Assembly: GCF_003675325.1 (NCBI RefSeq)
Contig: NZ_CP033073.1
Location: forward strand, 7,068,001-7,132,000
Length of the DNA stretch: 64,000 nt
Origin: Streptomyces dangxiongensis
GTDB lineage: Bacteria > Actinomycetota > Actinomycetes > Streptomycetales > Streptomycetaceae
Direction: 5' to 3'
A program made the position numbers and the translations under genes. The notes beneath the pieces were generated by a model that saw only the letters and a list, made by a program, of their open reading frames with translations, searched no databases and was not told where the DNA came from. This document shows, in pieces, positions 34,923 through 43,425 of this stretch. Within the stretch, counting starts at the first letter, position 1. Every line of letters begins with the position of its first letter.

Positions 34923-35530
34923 GGCAGGGGATCATCCAACTGCTGGAGGCGTACGGATGCGTGGTGGCCGCGGCGGTCGACAACGGCACCGACCTCGCCG
35001 CGGCGCTCGCCGAGCACCGGCCCGACGTGGCCATCGTCGACGTACGGCTGCCGCCCACCTTCACCACCGAGGGCCTCCAGGCCGCCTTACGGGCCCGCCG
35101 GGAGCAGCCGGGCCTGCCGATCCTCGTCCTCTCCCAGCACGTCGAGCAGATGTACGCCCGTGAGCTGCTGGCGGACGGCACCGGCGGCATCGGCTATCTG
35201 CTGAAGGACAGCGTCCTGGACGACGAGCAGTTCATCGACGCCGTACGCCGGGTCGCAGCCGGCGGTACGGCGATGGACCCCGTCGTGGTCGCCCAGTTGA
35301 TGACCAGTCACTCCCGGGACGAACCACTGGCCGCGCTCACCGGGCGGGAACGGGAGGTGCTGGAGCTCATGGCCGAGGGCTGCTCCAACACGGCGATCGC
35401 CCAGCGGCTGACCATCACCGAGGGCGCGGCGGCCAACCACATCTCGAACATCTTCACCAAGCTGACGCTGCCGCCGTCGAGCGACAGCAACCGCCGGGTG
35501 CTCGCGGTGCTCGCCTACCTCAACGCCTGA
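34886..35530 (+). CDS. LuxR/NarL-family response regulator, contains a TTA codon
   Basis: A 214-residue partner of the preceding kinase. The receiver domain has acidic residues E7 and D8, phosphoacceptor D52 (VDVRLPP) and lysine in GYLLKDS. The C-terminal helix-turn-helix reads LTGREREVLELMAEG to NHISNIFTKL. The GTG start at 34886 lies inside the kinase gene. Leu68 is encoded by TTA (35087-35089), a codon that in Streptomyces needs the late-expressed bldA tRNA, so production of this regulator is probably tied to development. Likely targets are the transporter operon and possibly the PKS genes; no large LAL or SARP activator is visible in the window. Confidence 0.92.
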   Translation: MRVVLAEDLFLLRQGIIQLLEAYGCVVAAAVDNGTDLAAALAEHRPDVAIVDVRLPPTFTTEGLQAALRARREQPGLPILVLSQHVEQMYARELLADGTGGIGYLLKDSVLDDEQFIDAVRRVAAGGTAMDPVVVAQLMTSHSRDEPLAALTGREREVLELMAEGCSNTAIAQRLTITEGAAANHISNIFTKLTLPPSSDSNRRVLAVLAYLNA

Positions 35531-35556
35531 GCGGCGCACCACGGTCGGGGCGGGTA

Positions 35557-35610
35557 GGGGGCGCGGCCGTCCCCCGCGCGCGTGGACTGCTGGGGCCCGG
35601 CCGCGCCCCC
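35557..35610. terminator. GC-rich inverted repeat between response regulator and thioesterase genes
   Basis: Arms GGGGGCGCGGCCG (35557-35569) and CGGCCGCGCCCCC (35598-35610) are exact complements with a 28-base loop. It fills the gap after the response regulator stop and ends about 20 bases before the thioesterase RBS (GGAAGGGA, 35631-35638). It could be a terminator or attenuator; the long loop makes this uncertain. Confidence 0.45.
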
Positions 35611-35650
35611 CCGCCGCGCGGCCACCGCCAGGAAGGGATACGCCCGCCCC

Positions 35651-36405
35651 ATGACCACGCTCGCGGAGCACGACCGTCTCTGGACACGCCGCTACCACCC
35701 CCGCCCCGACGCGTCGGTCAGGCTGGTGCGCCTGCCGCACGCGGGTGGCTCGGCGAGCTTCTACCACCCGGTCTCGGCGAGCATGCCGGCGTCCGTGGAC
35801 GTGCTCGCCGTGCAGTACCCGGGCGGCCAGGACCGCCGCACCCAGCCGTGTGCCGAGAGCATCCAGGAGCTGGCCGACCACGTCACGTCCGTGCTGCTGC
35901 CGTGGACGGACCGCCCGCTGCTCCTCCTCGGGCACAGCATGGGCGGACCCTCGGCTTCGAGGTGGCCCGCCGGCTGGGACGCGGCCACGGCGTCGTCCCG
36001 CACGCGCTGTTCGCCTCCGCCCGCCGCGCCCCCTCCTGCCCGCGCAGCGAATCCGTCCCTCTGCGCGACGACGACGGGCTCGTCGAGGAGATGCGGCGGC
36101 TGAGCGGGACGGAGTCGGCGATCCCTGAAGACGTCGAACCGATCCGCATGGCCCTGCCCGCGATCCGCGCCGACTACCGCGCCGCGGAGACCTACGTCCA
36201 CGAGCCGGGGCCGAACCTGCGGTGCCCCGTCGGCGCCCTGGTCGGCGACGACGACCCCAAGGTCACCGTGGAGGAGGCGCGCGCCCGGTCACGCCACACG
36301 GACGCGTCGTCCGAGTTCCATGTGTTCCCGGGCGGCCACTTCTACCTCACGTCCCACCAGCGGCAGGTGTTCGGCCTGCTGACGGAGGAGGCGGCGCGGT
36401 CGTGA
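35651..36405 (+). CDS. Type II (editing) thioesterase, one apparent frameshift
   Basis: An alpha/beta hydrolase of about 250 residues that removes stalled acyl groups from PKS carrier proteins. The start reads RLVRLPHAGGSASFY, followed by VQYPGGQDR and the nucleophile motif GHSMG. The first frame breaks just after GHSMGG near 35946. The second frame continues as TLGFEVARRLG through the aspartate region (VGDDDPK) to the catalytic histidine in FPGGHFYLTSHQ, ending at 36405. A single missing base joins the two halves into a full-length family member, so a sequencing error is more likely than a dead gene. ATG 35651 follows GGAAGGGA by 12 bases. Confidence 0.88.
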
Positions 36406-36483
36406 GGCAGGTCGTCGACACCGGCCACGGCCCGCGCAGAAGCTCACCCCGGCCGGATTCCGGCCCGCCGGCTCCCGCTGACC

Positions 36484-36524
36484 CGACGGCGGCGGGAGCG
36501 TACCGCACGCTCCCGCCGCCGTCG
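36484..36524. terminator. Strong bidirectional hairpin terminator
   Basis: A perfect 18-bp stem (36484-36501 with 36507-36524; core GACGGCGGCGGGAGCGT) closes a five-base loop. It sits between the convergent thioesterase gene (ends 36405) and ferredoxin gene (ends 36539), where a shared terminator is expected. Confidence 0.85.
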
Positions 36525-36538
36525 CGTTCGCCAGGGTG

Positions 36539-36730
36539 TCAGTCGCGCACGCGGATGGTGCGCGACGGGCACAGGTCGGCGGCCTGCAGGACCTGCTCGC
36601 GCAGCTCCTCGGCCGGCTCCTCCCGCAGAACCGTCACCAGGCCGTCGTCGTCCTGGTCGAACACCTCGGGGCTGAGCAGCGCGCACTGGCCGGAGCCCAC
36701 GCACCGGGCGCGTTCGGTGGTGACACGCAT
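36539..36730 (-). CDS. Ferredoxin, small 3Fe-4S type, P450 partner
   Basis: A 63-residue acidic protein with cluster cysteines C10, C16 (CVGSGQC) and C54 (CPS), the three-cysteine layout of Streptomyces 3Fe-4S ferredoxins that pass electrons to P450s. It follows the two P450 genes on the same strand with 25 bases between, so it probably serves both. No ferredoxin reductase is encoded nearby; a housekeeping reductase would be needed. The start has no clear Shine-Dalgarno sequence, in keeping with translation depending on the gene upstream. Confidence 0.92.
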   Translation of the reverse strand: MRVTTERARCVGSGQCALLSPEVFDQDDDGLVTVLREEPAEELREQVLQAADLCPSRTIRVRD

Positions 36731-36755
36731 GAGGGGGAGTCCGTTCGGTCGGCCG

Positions 36756-37991
36756 TCACCAGGTGACGGGGAGTTCGTGGACGCCGTAGACCATGGCGTC
36801 GTCCTTGAACCGCAGTTCGTCCGGCTCGGCGGCCAGCCGGAGGCCGGGGACGCGGCGCAGCAGTGTGCCGTAGACGGCTTCCAGCTCCACCCGGGCGAGG
36901 TTGGCGCCGATGCACTGGTGGACGCCGTAGCCGAACGCCAGGTGGCCTCGGGCCTCCTTGCGGCGGATGTCGAGGGTGTCCGGGTCGGGGAAGACGGACT
37001 CGTCGTGGTTCGCCGCGTTGTTCAGGGCGAGGATGCCCTCGCCGGCGCGGATGGTGACGTCACCGACCTCGATGTCCTCCGCCGCGACCCGGGCGGTGCC
37101 GGAGTCGGAGATGGAGAAGACCCGCAGCAACTCCTCGATGGCGTGGGGAAGCAAGGACGGATCGGCCCGCAGCTCGGCCATCTGGTCCGGGTGCCGCAGC
37201 AGGGCCAGCACCCCGAGGGCGATCATGTTGGCCGTCGTCTCGTGGCCCCCGACCAGCATCAGCCGTGCCATCGTCACCACGTCGGCGTGGTCGGCGATCC
37301 GCTCGGTGCGGTTCTTCTCCAGGAAGCGGCTGATGAGGTCGTCGCCCGGCTCGTTCTCCTTCAGGGTGACGAGCTTGTCGAGGTAGGTGTCCAGGGCCTG
37401 CACGGCCGCCCCGTACTCCGCCGGGCTCAGCTCGTGGTTCATCATCGCCGCCGACCACTCCTCGAACCGGGCGTGGTCCTCGTAGGGCACGCCGAGCAGT
37501 TCGCAGATCACCAGCGAGGGCACCGGCAGCGCGAGGGCGGTGACCAGGTCCACCGGGCCGCCCGCCGCCAGCATCGCGTCCACGTGCTCGTCCACGATCT
37601 GCTGGATCCGCGGGCGCATCTCCCGCACCCGGCGGGCGGTGAACTCCGGTATGAGCATGCGGCGGTGCGCGGTGTGCTCCGGCGGGTCCAGGTTGAGCAT
37701 CATCAGCCGGACCTGCGCCAGCATCTCCTCGGGGATGTGGAACTGGTGGGGATAGCCCGGCAGTTTCAGATTGGAGCTCACCCGGCTGTCGCCCAGCACC
37801 TGCCGAACGTGCTCGTGCCGGGTGACCAGCCAGGCCGGTTTGCCGTTCACCTTGAGGGCGGCGCGCGAGACCGGGTTCTCCGCGCGCATCTCGGCGTATT
37901 CGCGCGGCTCGCTGAACGGACAGGTGCGCCGCATCGGGAACCGCGGGAGCGGCGACCCCGTCTCGGGTGCGGCTTCGGCGGGCTGGGTCAT
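36756..37991 (-). CDS. Cytochrome P450 (second in operon)
   Basis: A 411-residue soluble bacterial P450, probably a macrolactam hydroxylase or epoxidase. It shows the I-helix oxygen motif GGHETTAN, the K-helix EELLR and the heme loop FGYGVHQCIG with the axial cysteine. ATG 37991 has AAAGG six bases upstream; a longer in-frame extension to 38093 would overlap the upstream P450 and is unlikely. It closely resembles the neighbouring P450 along its length (shared KVNGKPAW/KVDGKPAW, LPVPSLVICELLGVPYEDH and a near-identical C-terminus ending ELPVTW), pointing to a tandem duplication followed by divergence. Confidence 0.95.
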   Translation of the reverse strand: MTQPAEAAPETGSPLPRFPMRRTCPFSEPREYAEMRAENPVSRAALKVNGKPAWLVTRHEHVRQVLGDSRVSSNLKLPGYPHQFHIPEEMLAQVRLMMLNLDPPEHTAHRRMLIPEFTARRVREMRPRIQQIVDEHVDAMLAAGGPVDLVTALALPVPSLVICELLGVPYEDHARFEEWSAAMMNHELSPAEYGAAVQALDTYLDKLVTLKENEPGDDLISRFLEKNRTERIADHADVVTMARLMLVGGHETTANMIALGVLALLRHPDQMAELRADPSLLPHAIEELLRVFSISDSGTARVAAEDIEVGDVTIRAGEGILALNNAANHDESVFPDPDTLDIRRKEARGHLAFGYGVHQCIGANLARVELEAVYGTLLRRVPGLRLAAEPDELRFKDDAMVYGVHELPVTW

Positions 37992-38046
37992 GGCTGCCTT
38001 TCTGACGGAGTCGGTGCCGGACGTGGGGGACGGGGGCGGCGTGGCG

Positions 38047-39279
38047 TCACCAGGTGACGGGCAGCTCGTACAGGCCGTAGACGATCGCGTCATCCTTGAA
38101 CCGCAGCTCCTCCACCGGGGCGGCCAGGCGCAGCGTCGGGACCCGCCGGAACAGCGTCGTATAGACGACGTCCAGCTCCATGCGCGCCAGGTTCTGGCCG
38201 ATGCACTGGTGGACGCCGTAGCCGAAAGCCAGCTGACTGCGGGCCTCGCGCCGCACGTCCAGGCGGTCGGGGTCGGGGAAGACGCGTTCGTCGTGGTTGG
38301 CCGCGTTGTTCAGTGGCAGGATGCCCTCGCCGGCCCGGATGGTCACCCCGCCCAGCTCGACGTCCTCCAGGGCGACCCGGGCGGTGCCCGCGTCGGAGAT
38401 GGAGAAGAAGCGCAGCAGCTCCTCCACCGCCCTGGGCATCAGCTCCGGCTCCGCGCGGACGGCGGCGAGCTGCTCGGGGTGCTCCAGCAGCGCCAGCACA
38501 CCCAGCGCGATCATGTTGGCCGTCGTCTCGTGCCCGGTGACCAGCATCAGCTTGGACATGCTGACGATGTCGGAGTGCTCCACCGCCGGTGTCCGCCGGT
38601 TGAACTCGATCAGCCGGCTGATCATGTCGTCGCCCGGCTCGCTCTCCTTGGCGGTGACCAGCCCGTCCACGTACCGGTCCAGCTCGTAGTGGGCGCGGCC
38701 CCGGTCCTCCTCGCTGATGTCGTGGTTCATGATGGCCCACGCCCACTCCTCGAACCGGCCGTGGTCCTCGTAGGGCACGCCGAGCAGTTCGCAGATCACC
38801 AGCGAGGGCACCGGCAGCGCGAGACCGGTGACCAGGTCGACCGGACCGTCCGCCCCCTTGGCGAGCATCTGGTCGAGCTGCTGGTCCACGATCTGCTGCA
38901 CCCGGCCGCGCAGCTCGCGCATCCGGCGGACGCTGAACTCCGGGGCCAGCATGCGGCGCTGGACCGTGTGGTCCGGGGGGTCCATGGAGAGGAAGGTCAG
39001 CGGCACCGACTGGAGCGTCTCCTGCGGCACCGGCACCTGGAGGGGATACCCGGGCAGCTTCAGGTTCGCGCTGACCCGCGTGTCACCCAGCAGCTTCTTG
39101 TACAGGTCGTGCCGCGTCACCAGCCACGCGGGCTTGCCGTCGACCTTCAGCCGCGCCCGGGAGACCGGCGCGGTCTCGCGCAGCTCGGCGTAGGCGGCCG
39201 GCGGGCTGAAGGGGCAGGACCGCCGCATCGGGAACTCGGGCAGCGCGGCCTCGTCGGCCGGTTCGGCAGGTGCAGTCAT
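38047..39279 (-). CDS. Cytochrome P450 (first in operon)
   Basis: A 410-residue P450 with I-helix TGHETTAN, K-helix EELLR and heme loop FGYGVHQCIG. AAGAGG lies six bases before its ATG. It is the first gene of a three-gene minus-strand operon (P450, P450, ferredoxin) that diverges from the starter-unit operon across a shared control region. It is paralogous to the next P450, so the two probably oxidise different carbons of the same macrolactam, or act in sequence; the sites cannot be told from the sequence. Confidence 0.95.
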   Translation of the reverse strand: MTAPAEPADEAALPEFPMRRSCPFSPPAAYAELRETAPVSRARLKVDGKPAWLVTRHDLYKKLLGDTRVSANLKLPGYPLQVPVPQETLQSVPLTFLSMDPPDHTVQRRMLAPEFSVRRMRELRGRVQQIVDQQLDQMLAKGADGPVDLVTGLALPVPSLVICELLGVPYEDHGRFEEWAWAIMNHDISEEDRGRAHYELDRYVDGLVTAKESEPGDDMISRLIEFNRRTPAVEHSDIVSMSKLMLVTGHETTANMIALGVLALLEHPEQLAAVRAEPELMPRAVEELLRFFSISDAGTARVALEDVELGGVTIRAGEGILPLNNAANHDERVFPDPDRLDVRREARSQLAFGYGVHQCIGQNLARMELDVVYTTLFRRVPTLRLAAPVEELRFKDDAIVYGLYELPVTW

Positions 39280-39371
39280 CAGATCCTCTTCGCACGGGAG
39301 GGAACGGGACGCGCCGGCATCGGAGCGGGTCCGGGCTGGGCGCCGGTGCGGCGCTGTCGGCCGTCCCTGGC

Positions 39372-39418
39372 ACGCTAGGCAGCCACCCTGACGGACCCCA
39401 ACCCCTAGCCGCCCCTAG
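39372..39418 (-). promoter_or_regulatory. Promoter of the P450 operon with CTAGGGG tandem heptamers
   Basis: On the minus strand CTAGGGG (39418-39412), three bases, then CTAGGGG (39408-39402) are followed after 24 bases by TAGCGT (39377-39372), a -10-like box. No good -35 hexamer is present, as expected for an activator-dependent promoter. The start codon is 93 bases further on. The same arrangement appears at two other promoters in the window. The wider gap 39280-39687 is otherwise gene-free control DNA. Confidence 0.65.
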
Positions 39419-39527
39419 CAGACCGCTGATGCCGTGGTGCGGGGCCGGGTGCGGCCGGTGCCGCTGGTGCCGGCACGGCGCCGGTGGAGAACGCGCCCCC
39501 GGGTGCCCCCAGTCCGCCGTGCGTCGC

Positions 39528-39573
39528 CTAGGGGCGGTTAGGGGTCCGGTGACGGCGCGGGGGCCGTTAGCGT
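39528..39573 (+). promoter_or_regulatory. Promoter of the starter-unit operon with CTAGGGG-type tandem heptamers
   Basis: CTAGGGG (39528-39534), CGG, TTAGGGG (39538-39544), a 23-base spacer, then TAGCGT (39568-39573). Spacing and -10 box match the divergent P450 promoter almost exactly. It would give a leader of roughly 105-110 bases before the aminopeptidase gene. Confidence 0.65.
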
Positions 39574-39687
39574 CGGCTGCGGACCACGGCGGAGACAGCG
39601 GTCGCCCCGCGCCCCGGCTCTCCCGGTCCCGGCCGGTGTCCTGGTCCCGGCCGCCGCCACGTCCCGCAGCGAGCAGAGGTGATCAGC

Positions 39688-40584
39688 GTGTCCCCGGAAG
39701 CCAGCGCGAAGGGCACCGTCCCCTTCGGGGAGTACCGGACCTGGTACCGGGTGACCGGTGGGCTCGGCGCGGGACGGCCGGCGGTCGTCGCCGTGCACGG
39801 CGGGCCCGGCAGCACCCACGACTACCTGCTGCCGCTCGCCCGCCTCGCCGACGACGGATGGCCCGTCGTCCACTACGACCAGCTCGGCAACGGCGGCTCC
39901 ACCCATCTGCCCGGCAAGGGGCCCGAGTTCTGGACGGTCGAGCTCTTCGAGGACGAACTGTCCAACCTCGTCCAGCGTCTGGGGATAGCCGACGACTACG
40001 TGCTGTTCGGCCAGTCCTGGGGCGGCCCCCTGTGCGCCCGGCACGCCATGACCGCCCCGCCCGGTCTGCGCGGACTGGTGATCGCCAACGCGCCCGCCTC
40101 GTACCCGATGTGGCTGAAGGAGATGGCCCGGCTGCGCGCCGAACTGCCGTCGGACGTGGAGGAGACCCTGCTGCGGCACGAGGCGGCCGGCACGTACGAC
40201 AGCGAGGAGTACCTGGCCGCCATGCGGGTCTTCTACGACCGTCATGTGTGCCGCCTGACGCCCTGGCCCCGGGACTTCCTGTCCTCCTTCATGGAGATCT
40301 ACAACGATCCGACCGTCTACTACGCGATGAACGGACCCAACGAGTTCCATGTCATCGGCTCCCTGAAGAACTGGTCGATCGTCGGCGAGCTGCACCGGAT
40401 CCGCACCCCCACCCTGCTGATCAGCGGCCGCCACGACGAGGCCACCCCGGCCGTCGTCCAGCCGTACCACGACGAGATCCCCGGAGCGCGCTGGGAGATC
40501 TTCGAGGAGTCCAGCCACCTTCCGCACCTGGAGGAACCGGAGCGGTTCTTCGCGGTGATGACCGACTTCCTCAAGAGCCTGTGA
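39688..40584 (+). CDS. vinJ-like: VinJ-type aminopeptidase (proline iminopeptidase family), removes the protecting amino acid
   Basis: A 298-residue alpha/beta hydrolase. It has the HGGP oxyanion motif (37-40), nucleophile S110 in FGQSWGG, an acidic residue in ISGRHDEATP and a late histidine in ESSHLPHLEEP, all typical of proline iminopeptidases. In vicenistatin-type pathways this enzyme cleaves the N-terminal protecting residue (alanine) from the PKS-bound intermediate, freeing the amine for lactam closure. GTG 39688 was preferred over GTG 39679 because GAGGTGATC, close to a perfect Shine-Dalgarno, lies just before it. First gene of the starter operon. Confidence 0.88.
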   Translation: MSPEASAKGTVPFGEYRTWYRVTGGLGAGRPAVVAVHGGPGSTHDYLLPLARLADDGWPVVHYDQLGNGGSTHLPGKGPEFWTVELFEDELSNLVQRLGIADDYVLFGQSWGGPLCARHAMTAPPGLRGLVIANAPASYPMWLKEMARLRAELPSDVEETLLRHEAAGTYDSEEYLAAMRVFYDRHVCRLTPWPRDFLSSFMEIYNDPTVYYAMNGPNEFHVIGSLKNWSIVGELHRIRTPTLLISGRHDEATPAVVQPYHDEIPGARWEIFEESSHLPHLEEPERFFAVMTDFLKSL

Positions 40585-40622
40585 CGCTCCGGAGCCTCGT
40601 GAAAGGGGGCGGCGAGCCCGCC

Positions 40623-41558
40623 ATGGCACACGACACCGCGCTGGTCTTTCCCGGCATGGGACCCGTTCCGTTCGCCGAGGTGGGCAGGTTCATGGTGGCC
40701 AACCCCATCGCCCGGGAGCTGGTCGCCGTCGCCGACGACGCCCTCGGCTACTCGCTCGTGGACGCCTTCCGGACCTCCCCGGGTGACTACTCGGAGGCCG
40801 CCCAGGTCGCCTTCTTCGTCAACTGCCTGGCCTGCGCCCACTGGGCCCGGGACCACCTCGGCGTGGAACCGGACATCGTCGCCGGACCCAGTTTCGGCGA
40901 GAAGGCCGCCCTCGCCTACACCGGCGCCCTGGAACTGCCCGACGCCGTCCGGCTGACCGCCGAGATCGCCCGTTGCCTGGAGGAGTACTTCGCCACGGAG
41001 CACCGGGACATCGTCACCCTGTCCTTCGTCCGCGCCCCGCGCGACGCCCTCGACGCGGTCCTCGCCGAGCTGGCCGAAGCGGGGGAGTGGCACGAGATCT
41101 CCTGCCACCTCGACGACGGCTTCTACATGGTCTCCCTCTCCGAGCACCGCGTGGCCTGGATGGAGGAGCGGCTGCGCGCCATCGGCAGCCTCCCGCTGTA
41201 CACCATGCGGCCCCCCATGCACGCCTCGGCGTTCCGGTCGCTGCGCGACAAGGCCGCCCGCGAGGTGCTGTCCCGCTACTCCTTCGCCGACCCCGAGCTG
41301 CCCGTCGTCGCCGACCAGGACGGCCGGCTGCTGCACACGGGCGAGGAACTGCGCACCATGCTGCTCGACGGCTTCGACCACCCGATGAACTGGCCCAGCG
41401 TCACCCGGGCCCTGAAGGACGCCGGCGCCCGCCGCCTGTGCGTCGCCGGACCCGACAGCCTCTTCGGCAGGGTGCCCTGCACCACCCGCCACTTCGACGT
41501 CGTCGCCGCGCAGCCGCGGCTTGCGATGACCCCCCGGCGCCGTACCCGCGCCGCCTGA
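40623..41558 (+). CDS. vinK-like: VinK-type trans-acyltransferase, transfers the dipeptidyl starter to the PKS
   Basis: A 311-residue stand-alone acyltransferase of the malonyl-transacylase fold. S90 in GPSFGEKAA is the likely nucleophile and H200 in RPPMHASAF the base; the 110-residue spacing matches AT domains. It lacks the usual GHSxGE, as do the dedicated starter acyltransferases. In vicenistatin, VinK moves the capped 3-aminoisobutyryl unit from the free ACP to the loading ACP of the first PKS, and both partners are encoded here. ATG 40623 is used; GTG 40599 with GGAG upstream is an alternative. Confidence 0.88.
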   Translation: MAHDTALVFPGMGPVPFAEVGRFMVANPIARELVAVADDALGYSLVDAFRTSPGDYSEAAQVAFFVNCLACAHWARDHLGVEPDIVAGPSFGEKAALAYTGALELPDAVRLTAEIARCLEEYFATEHRDIVTLSFVRAPRDALDAVLAELAEAGEWHEISCHLDDGFYMVSLSEHRVAWMEERLRAIGSLPLYTMRPPMHASAFRSLRDKAAREVLSRYSFADPELPVVADQDGRLLHTGEELRTMLLDGFDHPMNWPSVTRALKDAGARRLCVAGPDSLFGRVPCTTRHFDVVAAQPRLAMTPRRRTRAA

Positions 41559-41585
41559 CCCCCCCCCGACCCGTTGGAGGCTCCC

Positions 41586-41837
41586 ATGTGGGACGACCGG
41601 TTCGAACAGATACTCCGCCCCTTCCTGCCGTTCCTTCCGCCGCAGGAGGAGCTGACCCCGGAGTCCGACCTGAAGGACCTCGGCCTGGACTCGCTCGGCA
41701 CGGTCCAGCTCCTCGGCACGCTGGAGGAGGGATACCAGGTCCGCTTCCGCGACAGCGCGCTCACCATGGACACCTTCCGCACCGCCGGCGTGCTGTGGGA
41801 CACCGTGCGGGGCATGCTGCAGAGCACCGCGAGCTGA
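41586..41837 (+). CDS. vinL-like: Discrete acyl carrier protein (VinL type)
   Basis: An 83-residue carrier protein with phosphopantetheine site S36 in DLGLDSLGTV. GGAGG lies five bases before the ATG. It carries the beta-amino acid during decarboxylation and capping before transfer to the PKS. It lies between the acyltransferase and the adenylating enzymes that act on it. Confidence 0.92.
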   Translation: MWDDRFEQILRPFLPFLPPQEELTPESDLKDLGLDSLGTVQLLGTLEEGYQVRFRDSALTMDTFRTAGVLWDTVRGMLQSTAS

Positions 41838-41850
41838 CGGGGCGGCCACC

Positions 41851-43425
41851 GTGGACCCCACCATGGACGGCACGCTGTCCGGCCGGTTCGCGCGCGGCCT
41901 GGCCGTCGCCCCGGACCGGCCCGCGCTGCGCGCCGACGGCGTCGACCTCACCTACCGCGACCTGCACGAACGCGCCCTCGTCCGGGCCGGCTCGCTGCTC
42001 GCCGGGCTCCCCGGCCCGCCGCCCGCCGTGGGGGTACTGGCCGGCAAGGGACCCACGGCGTACACCGCCCTGCTGGCCGGCCTGTACAGCGGCGTCACCG
42101 TCGTACCGCTCCAGCCCGCCTTCCCCGCCGCCCGCACCCGGCAGATGATCGAGGCCGCCGGGGTCGGCGCGCTGCTCGCCGACGACGACGCGCTGCCCGC
42201 CCTGACCGCGCTGCACGAGGCCGGTGTCACCCTGCCGACGCTGTTCGCGCCCGGCGGGCAGCCGATGCCGGCGCTCGCCGTCGACCCGGACAGCGCCCTG
42301 AAGGCCCCCATGCCCGCCCGGCCCTCCGACATCGCCTACGTGCTGTTCACCTCCGGCTCCACCGGCCGGCCCAAGGGTGTTCCCGTCACCCACGCCAACA
42401 CCGCCCACTACTTCCGACTGCTCGACCGGCGCTACGACTTCGGCCCGCACGACGTCTTCTCGCAGACCTTCGACCTCAACTTCGACTGCGCGATGTTCGA
42501 CCTGTTCTGCGCCTGGGGCGCCGGCGCCACCGTCGTCCCCGTACCGGCCCGGGCCTACGCGCACCTGCCGGACTTCCTGGCCGAACAGGGGATGACCGTG
42601 TGGTTCTCCACGCCCAGCGCGATCACCCTGGTGCGCCGCACCGGCGGGCTCGCGCCGGGCGCCCTGGCGTCGCTGCGCTGGAGCTTCTTCGCGGGGGAGG
42701 CGCTCGGCTGCAGGGACGCCGAGGACTGGGCCGCCGCCGCTCCGGGCGCCGCACTGGAGAACCTGTACGGCCCGACCGAGCTGACCATCACCGTCACCGC
42801 GCACCGCTGGACACCGGGACGGCACCCGAACGACATGGTGCCCATCGGCGCCGTCCACCCGGGCCACGAGACACTGCTGCTCGACCCCGCCGGCACGCCC
42901 ACCGCCGCCGACGAGGGTGAACTGTGCATCGCAGGGCCGCAGTTGACCCCCGGCTATCTGGACCCGGCCGACGACAGGGGACGATTTCTGGAGCGGGACG
43001 GCCGGCGCTTCTACCGCACCGGCGACCGCGTCCGCCGCGCCGCCGACGGCGGCTGGCTCTATCTGGGCCGGCAGGACGCGCAGGTCCAGGTGCACGGGAT
43101 ACGGGTGGAACTGGCCGAGGTGGACGCCGCCGCACGCACCTGCCCCGGCGTCGAGGACGCCGTGACCGTGGCGGTGCCCGTGGACGGCACCGTGGAACTG
43201 GCCGTCTTCCACACCGGCGCGCCCGTGCCGCCCGCCCGGTTCGCCCGCCACCTGCGCCGGCTACTGCCGGCCGCGGTCGTCCCGCGCGCCTACCACCACC
43301 TGGACGCACTCCCGCTCAACTCCAACCGCAAGACCGACCGCAGGAAGCTCGCCTCCCAGGCCACGGCCGTGCGGCAGTCCGCCGGCGCCGGCGGCACACA
43401 CGAAAGGCGGCAGGAGTCGCAGTGA
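41851..43425 (+). CDS. vinM-like: Amino-acid adenylating enzyme (VinM type), caps the beta-amino acyl-ACP
   Basis: A 524-residue stand-alone adenylation enzyme. It has the TSGSTGRPKG loop (167-176), NLYGPTE, YRTGDRV and the catalytic lysine near the C-terminus in NSNRKTDRRKL. By gene order and family it should activate a small alpha-amino acid (alanine in vicenistatin) and attach it to the amine of 3-aminoisobutyryl-ACP as a temporary protecting group. The substrate is inferred, not read from a pocket code. GTG 41851 is used; ATG 41863 is possible. Its end overlaps the next gene by four bases (GTGA). Confidence 0.85.
   Translation: MDPTMDGTLSGRFARGLAVAPDRPALRADGVDLTYRDLHERALVRAGSLLAGLPGPPPAVGVLAGKGPTAYTALLAGLYSGVTVVPLQPAFPAARTRQMIEAAGVGALLADDDALPALTALHEAGVTLPTLFAPGGQPMPALAVDPDSALKAPMPARPSDIAYVLFTSGSTGRPKGVPVTHANTAHYFRLLDRRYDFGPHDVFSQTFDLNFDCAMFDLFCAWGAGATVVPVPARAYAHLPDFLAEQGMTVWFSTPSAITLVRRTGGLAPGALASLRWSFFAGEALGCRDAEDWAAAAPGAALENLYGPTELTITVTAHRWTPGRHPNDMVPIGAVHPGHETLLLDPAGTPTAADEGELCIAGPQLTPGYLDPADDRGRFLERDGRRFYRTGDRVRRAADGGWLYLGRQDAQVQVHGIRVELAEVDAAARTCPGVEDAVTVAVPVDGTVELAVFHTGAPVPPARFARHLRRLLPAAVVPRAYHHLDALPLNSNRKTDRRKLASQATAVRQSAGAGGTHERRQESQ

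Noticed and set aside
39270..40622. Plus-strand open frame upstream of the acyltransferase
   Set aside because: It overlaps the aminopeptidase in another frame and the control region; only the part from 40623 has a protein-family pattern.
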